DNA from: Gigaspora rosea
Lineage: Eukaryota; Glomeromycota; Glomeromycetes; Diversisporales; Gigasporaceae
Assembly (NCBI GenBank): GCA_003550325.1
Contig: QKWP01000105.1
Location: forward strand, 410,605-474,604
Reading direction: 5' to 3'
Length of the DNA: 64,000 nt
Part shown: positions 46,285 through 58,179 of the stretch, one piece after another
How positions within the stretch are numbered: the first letter of the stretch is position 1
How the letters are laid out: each line of letters starts with the position of its first letter
Made by a program: the position numbers and the translations under genes
Notes under the pieces: model-generated
Seen by the model: only the letters and a program-made list of their open reading frames with translations
Databases searched by the model: none
What the model was told of the DNA's origin: nothing

Positions 46285-46367
46285 TAGTCTACTCTCTTTC
46301 TCTTGCTCTTGGTTTTGCTCTTGCTCTTGCTTTTTCTCTGGCTTTTGCTCTTGCTATTGCTCTTTAG
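46285..46367. repeat. Hexamer repeat (TTGCTC/TTGCTT)n
   Basis: About a dozen imperfect copies of CTCTTGCTCTTG-type words. The Ser/Lys ORFs over it are products of the repeat. Confidence 0.7.
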
Positions 46368-47044
46368 CAAGCGAAAAAAAAAATTTGAATAATTAAAAAT
46401 GCTAAATGTGTTAGTAAATAGTAAAAAAATTTGTTTCTGCATAAATTTAAATTATAGATTTCTAGATTTTTCCTTTTTTTGAATTTTTTTCTTGGATTTA
46501 TTGCTGCCTAGATTAATTGATAATTTGCAAAATTTTCTTTGTGCTTAAGAAACGAAATATATTATGTCATTATCTCGTGGTTTATAACGTATTATTATAG
46601 TATTAAATTAATTTTTTTAATACCTTTTTTTTATGTTGATTTTACCTTTAAATATTACACTACATATTACTTTATTATTATGCATTGCGTGGCTATTACA
46701 TACTTTTTAAAATGCAATTTAGCAGGAACATTATCTGCAAAACCTTATATATGATTGGACAATATGCCAAACGCAGTAAAATGTGAATAGTACTATATTT
46801 ATCTATTGTATGAGAATTGTTTAACCAAAGATTGCTTTAACAGGTTTTTGTCTCAATTAAAGTGCATGACAATTACTATAGAAAAATGTCTTTTTTTTAT
46901 TATTGTCTTTCGGAATTGCACAGTAATTGTACTAACTAAATTATGAAACTTATATAGGTTATTTACAGTAGATAGTTAGAATATTGATTGAAGAAAATTC
47001 TAATATCTAGATAATTTAAAACTTGATAATTAATTGTACTTAGA
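46368..47044. other. Intergenic, no gene seen
   Basis: AT-rich; short ORFs only (for example 46539-46754, hydrophobic by composition). Nothing recognised. Confidence 0.4.
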
Positions 47045-47695
47045 GTTTAGGGCACGGGAAAAAAATTAGACATGCCCATAGGGGCATGCCTTGTGCTAAG
47101 GCATGCCAGGGCCCCTGAATAGACTAAAAAAAACGTTTGTCATGATAATTGACATGATATCTACTATGTTTACTAGTATTAAAATGTCAAAATTGTACGA
47201 TTACACTTATGTTTTTTAGAAAATTGTATTATTAAGTGTACAACCAAAGGTGATATAAAAAAATAATGTGATATAAATGTATTCAGGGGTCCTGGCATGC
47301 CCCTCATGCCCATGGGCATGCCCTTTCTAAATCATGTAACTAATATATAGTTGGCGAATTTGCAACATGCTAAAAACTTCATATGGGGTGTTAGTAGAAA
47401 CAAAGCAAATTGTCTCAAGTAAATTTTTTAAAAATTAAGTTAAAATATCTAAACAACTATAAAACTATACTTAATAAAAATTTTTTAATTTGTTGTTTAG
47501 ATACTTTAACTTAATGTTTAAAAAATTTATTTAGAAACAATTTGCTTGGTTTCTATTGAGTATTTAACCTTATTAACCAATCAAAATATTCTTTATAAAT
47601 CACATGACAAGGGCATGCCCTTTGGTTTTGAGGCATGCCTATAGGCATGCCCTAGGGGCATGCCCTTAGGGGCATGCCTCATGCCCTTGTGCCCT
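47045..47695. mobile_element. Element with clustered GGCATGCC palindromes
   Basis: Ends TTTAGGGCACGGG and CCTTGTGCCCTAAA are inverted. Three clusters of GGCATGCC/GGGCATGCCC words lie at 47073-47115, 47293-47325 and 47609-47685; the first two are inverted copies of each other, ending in 'GGGCCCCTGAATA' and 'TATTCAGGGGTCC' forms. A palindromic MITE (47384-47562) sits inside. Target duplication not clear. Confidence 0.6.
47384..47562. mobile_element. ~180-bp palindromic MITE, nested
   Basis: Left 'AGTAGAAACAAAGCAAATTG' and right 'CAATTTGCTTGGTTTCTATT' are inverted, and the arms continue ('TTAAGTTAAAATATCTAAAC'). Tip TGGGGTG after TA on the left; the right tip is diverged. Related to 26659-26909 and 61247-61516 by the 'AATAGAAA..A.GCA.ATT' word. 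Confidence 0.6.
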
Positions 47696-48689
47696 AAATC
47701 CTAATTGTACTGTATACCGATACAGCCATCTCAAAGTTCACTAACAATTAATATTACTATCACAGTTGTTGCAACATATAATTGATCGATTAATTGATTG
47801 ATTGAATGCTGCAGCAGTAACAATGGTTATTAGCGAATTTTGTGACTTGATTTTAAAAAATTAGTGTGATACGTATTGAATTTTACCTGGAATGACAGGC
47901 AACTATCTGTATACAAAATCTTGAATCTTATTGGATAGTGTTTTAAATTGATCATAGAATTGCAGTAACATCACATATATAATATATACTGGGTATTTGT
48001 TTATTAATGTCATATGAAAGCGTTTTTTGTGTAATTCATTTTGATAAACTTGTAGCTTTACACAAAAAACAAATTTTTTTATAAATGTTGTGCATTAGGG
48101 AGGCTCAATAGATGCTTGCGCATGATATCCATAATAAATGTAAAAAACAATTTTGCCTGACCAGTTTGTTTCTGGCATATTTCTAATTAGTTATCTTTTT
48201 TATATCAGCAAAAATATATATGCGTAAACTTGCACAAGTTTTTATAGTATGTAAGAAAATCATAAACTTACATAAAATTTAGTGTAATACTACGTAAGTC
48301 TTACGATGTGTAAAAAAATCATAAATTTACATAAAAATTTTACGTAAATTTATGATTTTCTTATGCACTATAAAATATATACTAAATCTTTTGTGTAAAT
48401 TTACAATTTTCTTATATACCATAAAAACTTGCGAAAGTTTATGCTAAATTTTTTACAATTTTTTTATGAACCGTAAGAAATCGTAAATTTACACTAAATT
48501 TCTTACATAAATATTCGAACCCTTTCGAAATATTTTAGGACTAGCTGGATCAATAGATCTGTAATTTGGATCATACATTGGACTAATTTTTCAAAATAGT
48601 TCAAAATAGTTTGATAATGTTCAAATTCTGTACTACAAAATCAGATTAGATCTTTTGTTTATAATTAATCTTCTATTTTGGTTTTTTTC
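47696..48689. other. Intergenic with loose 'CGTAAATTTATGATTTTCTTA' inverted repeats
   Basis: 48220-48520 contains repeated inverted words 'TAAATTTAC', 'AAGAAAATCATAAA' and 'TTACGTAAATT'. No gene. Confidence 0.4.
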
Positions 48690-49585
48690 ATTTTTGTTTT
48701 CATTTGTTTTTTCATTTTTTTTTATTTATTTATTTTTTAATTTTTTTATTTTATTAATTATTTCGGTACTTTACAAGAAAAACAACCAAATTTTGAAACC
48801 TTGCGCATGCCAACTACGACTTCTAACACTTTTAAGAACACACCTCCAGCAATTTCTAAATTGTCAAGAACGCTTCATTAAAAAAATAGGTACAAGCTTT
48901 CGCAAGCTTTCACAAGTTTTTGCAAGTTTTTGCAAGTTTTTGCAAGTTCTTGCAAGGTTTTGCTTCATTTATTTTTTCTTTTTGGGTTTTTTTTGTTTTT
49001 GTTTTTTAGTTTATTTTTAAAATTATTTTATTAATTTATTTTATTTCAGCATTTTGCGAGAAAAACAGCAACTTTTCAAAACCTTATGCATGCCAACTAC
49101 AGCTTTCGACACTTTTAAGAACACATACTAGCAATTTCTAAATTTTCAAGAACGTTTCTTTAGAGAAATGTGTGCAAGTTTTTGCAAGTTTTTGCAATGT
49201 TTCATTTCATTTATTTTTTCGTTTCATGCTTTTTGTTTTTGTTTTTTTGGTTTATTTTTAAAATTTTTTTATTAATTTATTTTATTTCAGCACTTTGGAA
49301 GAAAAATAAAACTTTTCGAAATATTGTGCATACCAACTACGACTTCTAACACTTTCAAGAACACACATCTAGCAATTTCTAAATTTTTAAGAACGCTTTT
49401 TAAAAAAATGGTCACAAGTTTTCGCAAGTTTTTGTTGTTTCGTGTTTTTGTTTTTGTTTTTTTGGTTTATTTTTAAATTTTTTTTTTATTAATTTATTTT
49501 ATTTTCAGCACTTTGCGAGAAAAACAACAACTTTTTGAAACCTTGTGCATACCAACTACAACTTCTAACACTTTCAAAAAGGATA
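48690..49585 (+). repeat. Tandem repeat, about 4 units of 220-285 bp
   Basis: The block 'TTTGCGAGAAAAACA-CAACTTTT' followed by 'ACCTT-TGCATGCCAACTAC' recurs at about 48769, 49051, 49290 and 49509, each followed by 'CTAGCAATTTCTAAATT' and 'GCAAGTTTTTGCAAG' arrays. Unit 1 has an expanded TTGCAAGTTTT run (48890-48965). Confidence 0.8.
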
Positions 49586-50254
49586 GAAAACAAAAAAGCG
49601 AAGATAATAGCTAACTGTGGGATGAGTGAAAATAAGTATGTAGGGCTAGTTTTTTTTGTATATAGTAATAGAATTAGATGCGATAAAGTGTGAAATTAGT
49701 TTAAAATATTTGTAATAATGTAAAAATAATACTATGTAATAATATAATATTAATTAAAAATATATATTTAATAAATATAAAATATAATGTATAATAAGAG
49801 TAAATAAAAAATATAAAATTTTATATTAAATTGTGAAACCTTTCGAAATATTGCGAAAACCTGTAAAAAGTATAATTATATAAATATGTATATCAGTTAT
49901 TTATTTTTTAAAAAATTTTGAAAGTTTGCAAAAACTTGTGAAAATTTGCAAAATATTGTGAAATATTGCGAAAACATTACAAAATATGCGAAATATTACT
50001 CTTGCGACACCTGAAGGTGCATTTTTTATTTGATCTATTTTGTAATACTTCACATCAATCATAAAATTTTTGAAATATTACGGCAATAACTTACGTAAGA
50101 TTATGTATACATAATTCACTGATGTACTATAGCATAAACTTACGTAATTATTACCTCTACATAATACTCTGAACTAATTGTAAGTTTTTCGCAAGTTTAT
50201 GCTTGTGTAAAAACTTGCGGAGGTTTACACATATTTTTTCTGCTAATGATAGCA
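49586..50254. other. Intergenic, no gene; 'GCAAAATATTGTGAAA' words
   Basis: Words such as GCGAAAACATTACAAAATAT at 49920-50000 echo, reversed, the GCAAGTTTT vocabulary of the neighbouring array. No coding region. Confidence 0.35.
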
Positions 50255-50485
50255 TTTAGTATTAGTTAATAGTTAGGGTTAGTGTTAGTTATTGGTGTAG
50301 TCTGTCACTTTTATGTCATTGATGTAGCATTTAGTATTAGTTAGCGGTTAGGGTTAGTATTAGTTAGCAGTTAGAATTAGTGTTAGTTAGCGATTAAGGT
50401 TAGGAATAGTATTAGTTAAAGTGGTTAGAATTAGGGATAGTTTATAATTAGAGTTAGGGTATAATTAGAGTTAGGGATTAATTAG
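50255..50485 (+). repeat. Degenerate (GTTAGGGTTAGTATTA) array
   Basis: About ten irregular GTTAG/GGGTTAG words, including 'GCATTTAGTATTAGTTA' twice. Resembles telomere-like vocabulary but is not a regular TTAGGG array. Confidence 0.6.
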
Positions 50486-50504
50486 TAAGTAATATATATA
50501 TATG

Positions 50505-51467
50505 CAGTGATGGCAATTTAATCGGCCAAAGAAAATTTAATTGGCCATCGGCCAATATATAATTATTTGGCCAAAATGGCCAAAATTTTGCGACCAAAGT
50601 TGAATGTCAATTGGCCAGGCCAATAAAAATTATTTGGCCGATATGGCCGTTGGCCAATGGCCAAATGGCCAAACGGCCAAGTGGCCAAATTTCTCTGTAT
50701 AGTAATAAAAAAGAAATGTATATAAAAATACTGTATTATATGCATACTAATGTTAATATATATTACATATACGTACTGGTTTTGTTTAAAGCCACACTAT
50801 TAACTATAAGAACCAATATTCTTGAATTGTATTTATTGTATATTACCTTCCCAAAAAAAGTTAATTAACACTATAGTTATCTATTTTCATGTGCTATTAC
50901 TAAAGTTGCGATAAAGAAATTGACAAACTATTGGAATTAATAAAACTTATAGAACGGATCGATATTTAACTATACGTGAAAGAATAATTAAATCTAACGA
51001 TTCTTTTCAAGTTCTTTTTTAATTATAATAGTTTGCTTGAAAGTTCGTTTTGAAAGCATATTAATATATAAGATAACTTAAGTAATAATTGTTAACCTAT
51101 ATAAAAAAAAATCTAGCGAAAGTTAATAAATTATATAAAAAATAATTTAAGTGAAGGTTTAATAACTTATATAAAAATAATTTAAGTGAAAGTTTAATAA
51201 ACTATATAAAAATAATTTAAGCGAAGGTTTAAAAAGTTATATAAAAGTATAATTTGAACAAAGGTTTAATAAGTAATTTGAGCAAAGGTTTAATAAACAA
51301 AGGTTTAGTAAGTTATATAGAAAAATTACTTAAGTGAAGATTTAACCAATCAAATTACTAGTTTTATTTGGCCGTTTCGGCCAAAAATAAAATTTATATT
51401 TTTGGCCTTTTGGCCTCGGCCAATGGCCGCGGCCATTGGCCGGCCAAATAACCAAGTGACATCACTG
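50505..51467. mobile_element. 963-bp non-autonomous hAT with GGCCAA subterminal arrays
   Basis: CAGTGATG...CATCACTG tips and a perfect 8-bp duplication TATATATG (50497-50504, 51468-51475). Both subterminal zones are crowded with GGCCAA/TTGGCC words (50520-50690, 51370-51450). The middle has an AT-rich ~40-bp tandem ('TAATTTAAGTGAAGGTTTAA'). ORFs across the GGCC zone are palindromic artefacts. Confidence 0.9.
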
Positions 51468-51596
51468 TATATATGTACTGTACTTTTTTAAAAAATAAAG
51501 ATATTACTAGCAAATAATTAATTTAAAAGGCTCATCAGTTCGAGTATTTTTATATAGATGTATTAAAAATTTCTCAACTTTAGTAATAATGGCCCA

Positions 51597-51694
51597 GATA
51601 ATTATAAAAAAGACAGTATTATTAAACCAGTCATCTTTTTGGGCCGGTCCAAAAAGATGACCGGTTTAATAATACCGCCTTTTTTATAATTATC
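51597..51694. repeat. Near-perfect 98-bp hairpin
   Basis: 'GATAATTATAAAAAAGACAG' + 'TATTATTAAACCAGTCATCT' pairs with the right arm, with few mismatches and a very short GGGCC-type centre near 51645. Could be a small fold-back element or encode a hairpin RNA. Confidence 0.7.
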
Positions 51695-51866
51695 CGAAGT
51701 TAGGATTTGTGTTGACATTATAATCGATATGCACAAACCAAACTCTTTGAAGTTGAGTTACGAACCTTTTACATCCTGACAATTAATTGGTAGATTGTTG
51801 TAGATCATTGTAGTGTTGAACACCAGTAGTGTGATTTATTAACGACCATTTTAATAAAGTAATTTA

Positions 51867-52152
51867 TAGAGTTCCTCAAATTCAAATCAAATCAAATATT
51901 GAATCAATTTGAATTTGATCAAATCAAATTGACTCTAATTTGAATTTGATTTGATACAAATATTTAAATTTGAATTTGATTTGAATTTGAATTTTTAATA
52001 GTAATTTTCAAATCAAATCAAATATTTGTCAAATCAAATTAAATTTGGCCATATTTGAATTTGATCAAATCAAATATAGTCAAATTTGAATTTGAATTTG
52101 ATCAAATATTTGATTCAAATATTTGAAGATCAAATCAAATTGTGAAACTCTA
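51867..52152 (-). mobile_element. 286-bp hAT MITE, copy C
   Basis: TAGAGTTCCTCAAATTC...AATTGTGAAACTCTA with a perfect 8-bp duplication GTAATTTA (51859-51866, 52153-52160). Same interior as copies A and B in reverse orientation. Confidence 0.95.
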
Positions 52153-52176
52153 GTAATTTATTACAAATACATAATA

Positions 52177-52517
52177 CAGTCAACCTTCCATAAATACAAC
52201 TTGCAGGGACAAGCCTACAATATGCATTTAGGAAGGTTTGCATTTAGAGTGAGCCAATTAAATTGTAGCTTTAAAAATTTAATCAACAAGTTTGTGTAAC
52301 TTTTACCAAAACTGTATAAACTATCTTAAATACTAAAATTTGATTGGCTACGTGCATTTAGGGAGGTTAGTGTAATATAAAATGTTATTCAAGAGAACGT
52401 GTATTTACAGAATATAGAACATGCATTTAGCACTAATAACATCTTATGGAATAGAAAAAAATATGCATTTAGTGAGATATTGCATTTATGGAGGTTGTAT
52501 TTATGGAGGTCCGACTG
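52177..52517. mobile_element. 341-bp Tc1/mariner-type MITE
   Basis: TA borders; inverted ends CAGTCAACCTTCCATAAATA and TATTTATGGAGGTCCGACTG. Interior repeats 'GCATTTAG(G/T)' as in the MITE at 25760-25954, suggesting a related family. Confidence 0.85.
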
Positions 52518-53439
52518 TATTGATCAATTGTAAATTTCACAAAAATAATAAAAAATAATATATTTTTATTAAAAAAAAATTATATATTTTTATTAAAAAA
52601 AAATTATATATTTTTATTAAAAAAAATAATATAGTTTTATTAAAAAAAAAACTACAAAACATATTAGAAGAAATATTACAAAAACAGTTTAGAAATACCA
52701 TACAAACACCATAAAAACACCACATAAATACCATAAAGATAACACTACACCAACCACGAACATTAGACATAGTTTGACTCCCAAATTCAGCAAATTCAAT
52801 ACCAACGATAAGTGTATTCGCACCTATCTTGAGCCTGAAAAAAATTAGTATAACACAAACACGATACTAAAAGTAAAAAAAAAAATCAAATATATAACTG
52901 TACGCTTCAAGACTGAGCAACACCAATAGCAGAAAACTTCAGGCAAACACCCCAGCATGAAAGAACCCAAAATAAACAACAATAGCAACAAAAAAGACTT
53001 GACACCAGTGACGAAAAAATGCCAGATGCTGTATAAGAACGCCGAAATAAATGACACCAACGATGAAATAGACTCCAAATTAGAAATGATGAAACCAACG
53101 ACAAAGAAAAAGCACCAATATAGTGAGTAATACAAACAGCTACACCAACTACAAAAAATACCGATATAAACAACAACAACAATGAAGGAAGAAAAAAACT
53201 AAAAAAATATTGATTAGTGTTAGTATAAAAAAAATCAAAAATACGGAAAAAAATATATTTTTATACTTATTTTGTATAGCTGGTGATTATTGTTATAATG
53301 CTATTTTTTTATTTTATTAAAAATAAATTAAATAAATTATAATAAAAAAAAAAGTAAACAACATTAAAAAAAACAAATTAAATAAAAAAAATTTATAATA
53401 AAAAATAAATTACAATAAAAAAATAAAGAAATAATTTAC
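52518..53439. repeat. AT-rich tandem and degenerate 'ACACCAACNAC' minisatellite
   Basis: 52545-52650 has 'ATATATTTTTATTAAAAAAA' repeated 3-4 times. 52690-53180 is A/C-rich with recurring CACCAACGA, AATACCA and GACACCA words, the reverse vocabulary of 23380-23870. The long hydrophobic minus ORFs (52845-53182) overlap each other in two frames and reflect repeat composition. Confidence 0.5.
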
Positions 53440-53757
53440 ATGCGATGTTGTCGCACCTGCCGCAGATCATAAAATCAGGTGTAACGTAAAATCAAAACAA
53501 TTAAAATAAACTGTTTTTTCATTGGATAGGGTTAGGGTGAGGTATAGATTGTGTGTATGGGCAAGAGGGAGGTTTTTATAGTAAAATTTTGCAAGGAATT
53601 TTTTTTGTTAGAATCCTAAAAGTAGTTTCATATACTCAATTTTAAGTTATAGACGATTTTTGACAAAATGAACGTTTGTTTTAAATTTTTGATCATGTAA
53701 CGTTACACCTGATCTTGAAATTTAATTGGGAAAGCGACATATAAGGCGCATCGCATG
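53440..53757. mobile_element. ~318-bp MITE, 'TTTGCAAGGAATTTTTTT' core family
   Basis: Inverted tips CATGCGATG...CATCGCATG. The core 'GTAAAATTTTGCAAGGAATT' + 'AAAGTAGTTTCATA' + 'GGGTTAGGGT' is shared with 54300-54364, 58790-59080 and 59831-60156, while the tips are not. Confidence 0.6.
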
Positions 53758-54169
53758 GGGCAATGTATAAATTTACTCAAAAATAAATTATAATAAAAAA
53801 ATAAATTATAATAAAAAAATAAATTATAATAAAAAAAAAGTAAAAACCATTAAAAAAAACAAATTAAATAAAAAAAAATTTATAATAAAAAAATAATTTA
53901 TAATAAAAACTGAAAAACAAAAATAGAAAAAAATTAAAAAAATATTTAGATAAAAAATAAATAAATAATTTAAATAAAAAAAAATCAGTTAAAAAAATTA
54001 ATAAAATAAAAAAAAGAACTTTTTTTTAAAAAAAAAAACAGTACGAAAAAAAATAAATAAGAATAATAATAAAATTAAAAAAAATAATAAAAAAATTTAA
54101 AAAAAATAATTTAATAAATAAATAAAAAATAATTTAAATAAAAAATTGGAAATTACTAATTTGCACCAT
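53758..54169. other. A-rich low-complexity tract
   Basis: Almost pure 'AAATAAATTATAATAAAAAA' type sequence. No gene. Confidence 0.6.
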
Positions 54170-54455
54170 AGATGATTATTACCAGTAGTTAATTTGCCAA
54201 TTAAAATTCAGGATTAGGTGTAACATGTAAATTAATTTTGTGTAACAAAAACAAAAAATTTTTTAAAAAATTGCTAAAATTGCTTCTAATCTAAAATTTT
54301 GTCTATGAAACTACTTTTTTTTATACAAAAAAAAATTTCTTACTAAATTTTACTATATGCAAAGCTCTACCCTAGTGTTTATAGTCGATTTAACCCTTCG
54401 ACTTAGTCAACTTAGTCAGTCAATTTTTCAAAAAATCGACTTAGTCGACTATAAT

Positions 54456-55874
54456 ATCTCCGCCTCTAATCTGTGTGTACAAGTGATCTTTGACCAATAT
54501 TATTTCATATAGCTAAAATTAAAATATCAAGACACAAATCATAAAAGAGCGTTAAATGATTCAATTTGCATATCATATTTCCTAAAATAAAATGTTATCT
54601 AAAGCTAAGTAGTAATTTATGTGAATTACGTGATTTTTTTAATTTACTAATCTGAATTCAAAAACTACTCAGCTTTAGACGATCCCTAAAAAGAATACTC
54701 TACAGTATGATTTGGGTCATGCAATTTAGAGATCCAATAATTAATATGTTTAAAGGACATATTAATATTTAAAAGTTTCGATTAAATTAACTAAATTACA
54801 CGGCCCAAAATAACATTATTGGCATTATTGTGAGTAAGTATGAAAATAATATCAAAAAATCACTGATCCAATCTAACCAAAAATTGATTACAAGACATAA
54901 TACAAGAATTGTTATTTTAAAATATCAACCAAATCATATATATTGCTTGTTCTTAAACATATTTTATTTTTTTAATTGCATAACTTTTAGTAAACACGAT
55001 ATAATTTGACGGATAAAATTATCCTATTTGCAAAAAAATAAATAAAACATTGCATCATTTTCGACAAATACTTTGATCAACTTTCTTAGCATCTATTAAT
55101 TGTTATAAGGTATTGCAGAAACATGTCTCAAAGAGTATTAAATAACACTGAACTACAGAACTACATATATATTGTTAAAATCTGACTATACTAATTTGGG
55201 TAGTTATCGTTAAATTATCATAAATATATGGATGAAACAACATGAATTTCTAGACTGACGAACAAAAATAATTAAATAGAAAAAATATGTAGCAGATAAA
55301 GAGTTTCTTTTATCAATATGATAAAAAGATTTACCACTTTGGTGTTATAGGTCTCAGCAAAGAGATATTAGCGTTTGAAAAGATAAAAAAAATATAGATT
55401 AGAATTAGTAACGGACAAAAATATTTTATATAGTAGATAATTTGTATTTAAAAGCAACATTTTTACCTTCAATAAACTATAGTTTTCTTCGTAGTTGATC
55501 AATTTCTCAAATAAAATCATAAACAGTATTGTTAAATAATTTTTTGTAACCTAAATTGTTCGCATTGCCTAACCGTAGTAATTCTTTGCCATCTTGCACA
55601 GGATCTTGCTATATCTTCGTAATTAATTTCTCAGAAACCATTAGTAGCAAAATAAAGTAAAAAAAACAAAACTTTATCTAATTCTACTTTCTTTTGGCTA
55701 CTAGCCATTCATTAATAAACAGTTGATTATACAAACCAATATATTATTTTAATATTGTATATATACCTCCTTGGCTAATTTGTAAAAATTTTTTTAAAAA
55801 AAGCCCGTTTCTTACTTATACTTATTCTTTTTTATTACTAGAAGCTTAGATTAAGAAATTTAAAAATCATTAAT
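54456..55874. other. hAT 5' region; possible remnant coding on minus at 55440-55720
   Basis: Mostly AT-rich. On the minus strand a piece reads DPVQDGKELLRLGNANNLGY then KKLFNNTVYDFI and EIDQLRRKL, with stops between some parts and an upstream MASSQKKVELDK. It looks coding-like but no complete gene model was found; low certainty. Confidence 0.3.
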
Positions 55875-58179
55875 ATGATTAAAGAAACTGTTAGTGATAA
55901 TAATATACCATATGAACAAGAAAATAGTTCATGCGATAGCAATGAAGCTGGGGAAGATAATACAATTAAATCTTTACTTATTATGGCTTTTTTTCCTTCA
56001 CGTGAAGCATCTAAAGAATCGTCTAATGCAATTCCTAAAATAAGTAAACTAAAAGTAACTAAAAAAAGACCTGTAAAAAGCTGGATATGGGATCATGCCC
56101 GTCATGACAAATTAACAAAGAAAAAATATTGTATGGTTTGTGTAGATAAAGGTGATAGTACTTTTGTTAAGTGTGATAAAGAATTTGAATCTACAACATC
56201 AAATACCAGTATAGCTTCCCACTTGCGTACTGAACATCGAATTTACAAAAATCAAAAATGGGAAATACAATCATCTACGTTCTCAGATGCTATAACTCCA
56301 AATACTGTACAGCCAACAATCGATACGTTGATTCAAAAACGTGTAGAAGACACCCAACCTCTTCCTAAAAAAAGACAACATAGGATTTCTTGTCGATTAG
56401 TTGCTTGGATAGTTGAAGCGATGATGCCATTAGATTGCATTAATCATGATCGTTTTCATGATTTTTGCTATGAAATTAATCCACGCTATAAAGTTTCGTG
56501 CACTAATACAGTTAAAAATATAATAATGGAGTCAGTATTTTATACACGTTCTACTTTAAAAGAAATGATGCGACAAACTATGGTCTCTGTATGCATCACA
56601 ACTGATCTATGGACTCAAAATCACACTCCATATATCGGCGTGACAGCACATTGGCTTTCAGAAGATTTTGTTATGTATAAGTCCTTGATTACTATAGAGC
56701 ATTTTGCTTATCCGCATACAGGTAAAGATGTTAAATTACTATAATTTTATATAATCATTTTTATAAGTTCAGTAAATTAAAGTTTTATATAATTGTAACT
56801 TCAAATACATAATGTTTAACTTACTATAGATGATCAGATTGAAGATTTCTTACGTAAGGTTCTTGTAGAATGGGAGATATTTAATAAGCTTAATATAGTA
56901 GTTACAGACAATGCATCATCTATAAAAAAAGCAATTAAACAATTAGAAGCAACACATATTGGTTGTACAGCACACACCATACATCTCATGGTTATGAATG
57001 GCCTAAAAGAAAGTGAAGCATTAATTGAACAAGCAAAAAAAATGAATGATTTTTTAGTTAATCGTAATAAATATAGGGCATGTTTTCGAAAAATTCAGCA
57101 AGATATAATTAAAAAGAAAAAACTTACTAATACGGTAAGAATATTTTCAATTTTTATAAAGGCTTATTCTCTCTACTATATAATTTTCTAATCCATATAT
57201 TATAAATTTGCTATACTCTAAAAAATTATATAAACTAGTCTACAGTTAATACACATATATTAGAACCCATCTTGAGTGACACTGTTACCAGATGGAATTC
57301 TACATATCTGATCCTTAAAAGACTTCTTGAACTTCGGGATGCAATTTCTGAATTATCCACTAGTCTTACCAATGATCCTGATCGAGCAATTCGTAATGAT
57401 GGTAATATTCTAAAAGAAAAAATACTTTCTGAAAAAAAATGGGAAGAGTTAGATAAATTATGTTGTTTATTGCGTCCTTTTGCACGTGCATCAGTATTCA
57501 TGGGTGGTGATCAGTATCCTATATTAAGTATGATGTATCCAACAATACGTCAACTTTTTAAAAATTTAAATGAAATAGAAAGACAGCTTACATATCCATC
57601 AGTTATTGATACTCACCGAAGTCTTTATGAATCAATGGTAGCTAGATGGGAAGATCCAAAAATAGTTGAATGGCTCCTACAATCCTCGATCACCGTTTCA
57701 AAACATTATCTGCTGCATCATCTACGATGCGAAAAAAAGTAGTAGAAGAGTTACGCAAAAGAATTGGATTTTCTCATCAAGAAAACAGTTTATTAAATAT
57801 AAGTGAAGGATCAGATACAGATATGTCTTCATTTTTTGGAGACGATATAGAAACTGCATCTCTTTCTCCGGTAGATAATGAACTACAAATGTATTTTTTA
57901 ATGCCACAAATTCAAAAGTACGATCTGAATGATCCTCTTTATAAAGAATGTAACCCTTTACGTTGGTAGAGAGAGCATAAAAGTGCATTGCCTCTTCTTG
58001 CTAAACAAGCACAGATCTTTTTAGGAGTACCTGCAACTTCTGTACCCTCAGAATGGCTGTTTTCTAATGCGGGAAACACAATTACAGATAAACGTAACCG
58101 TTTAAATACAGATACTGTCCATGATCTGTTATTTTTGAAAGAAAACTCCTCAACTATAAATGTCTATGTTGGATTATAA
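55875..58179 (+). pseudogene. hAT transposase, 3 exons, one frameshift and one stop
   Basis: Exons 55875-56721, 56830-57134, and 57239 onward; introns GT-AG, joining in frame (...PHTD-DQIEDF; ...KLTNT-STVNTHILEPIL). The BED finger (WIWDHARHDKLTKKKYCMVC ... ASHLRTEH) is at about residues 70-130. RNase-H-like core: VCITTDLWTQNHTPYIGV (first Asp), VVTDNASS and IGCTAHTIHLMV (second), then VTRWNSTYLIL. C-terminal dimerisation segment IFLGVPATSVPSEWLFSNAG, KRNRLNTDTVHDLLFLKE. A 1-base frame change lies near 57672 (VEW versus MAPTILDHRFKTLS), and a TAG at about 57968 replaces a probable Trp in LRW-REHKSALPLL. Otherwise intact, so it died recently or the sequence has errors. Confidence 0.88.

Noticed and set aside
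46151-46442. Ser/Cys-rich and Lys/Ser-rich ORFs on opposite strands
   Set aside because: Translation of the TTGCTC hexamer repeat and the end of a palindromic element.
50563-50868. Overlapping ORFs on both strands rich in Trp/Pro/Ala
   Set aside because: Produced by palindromic GGCCAA repeats of the hAT at 50505-51467.
52845-53182. Two long hydrophobic minus ORFs resembling membrane proteins
   Set aside because: They overlap in two frames over a degenerate A/C-rich minisatellite; composition artefact.
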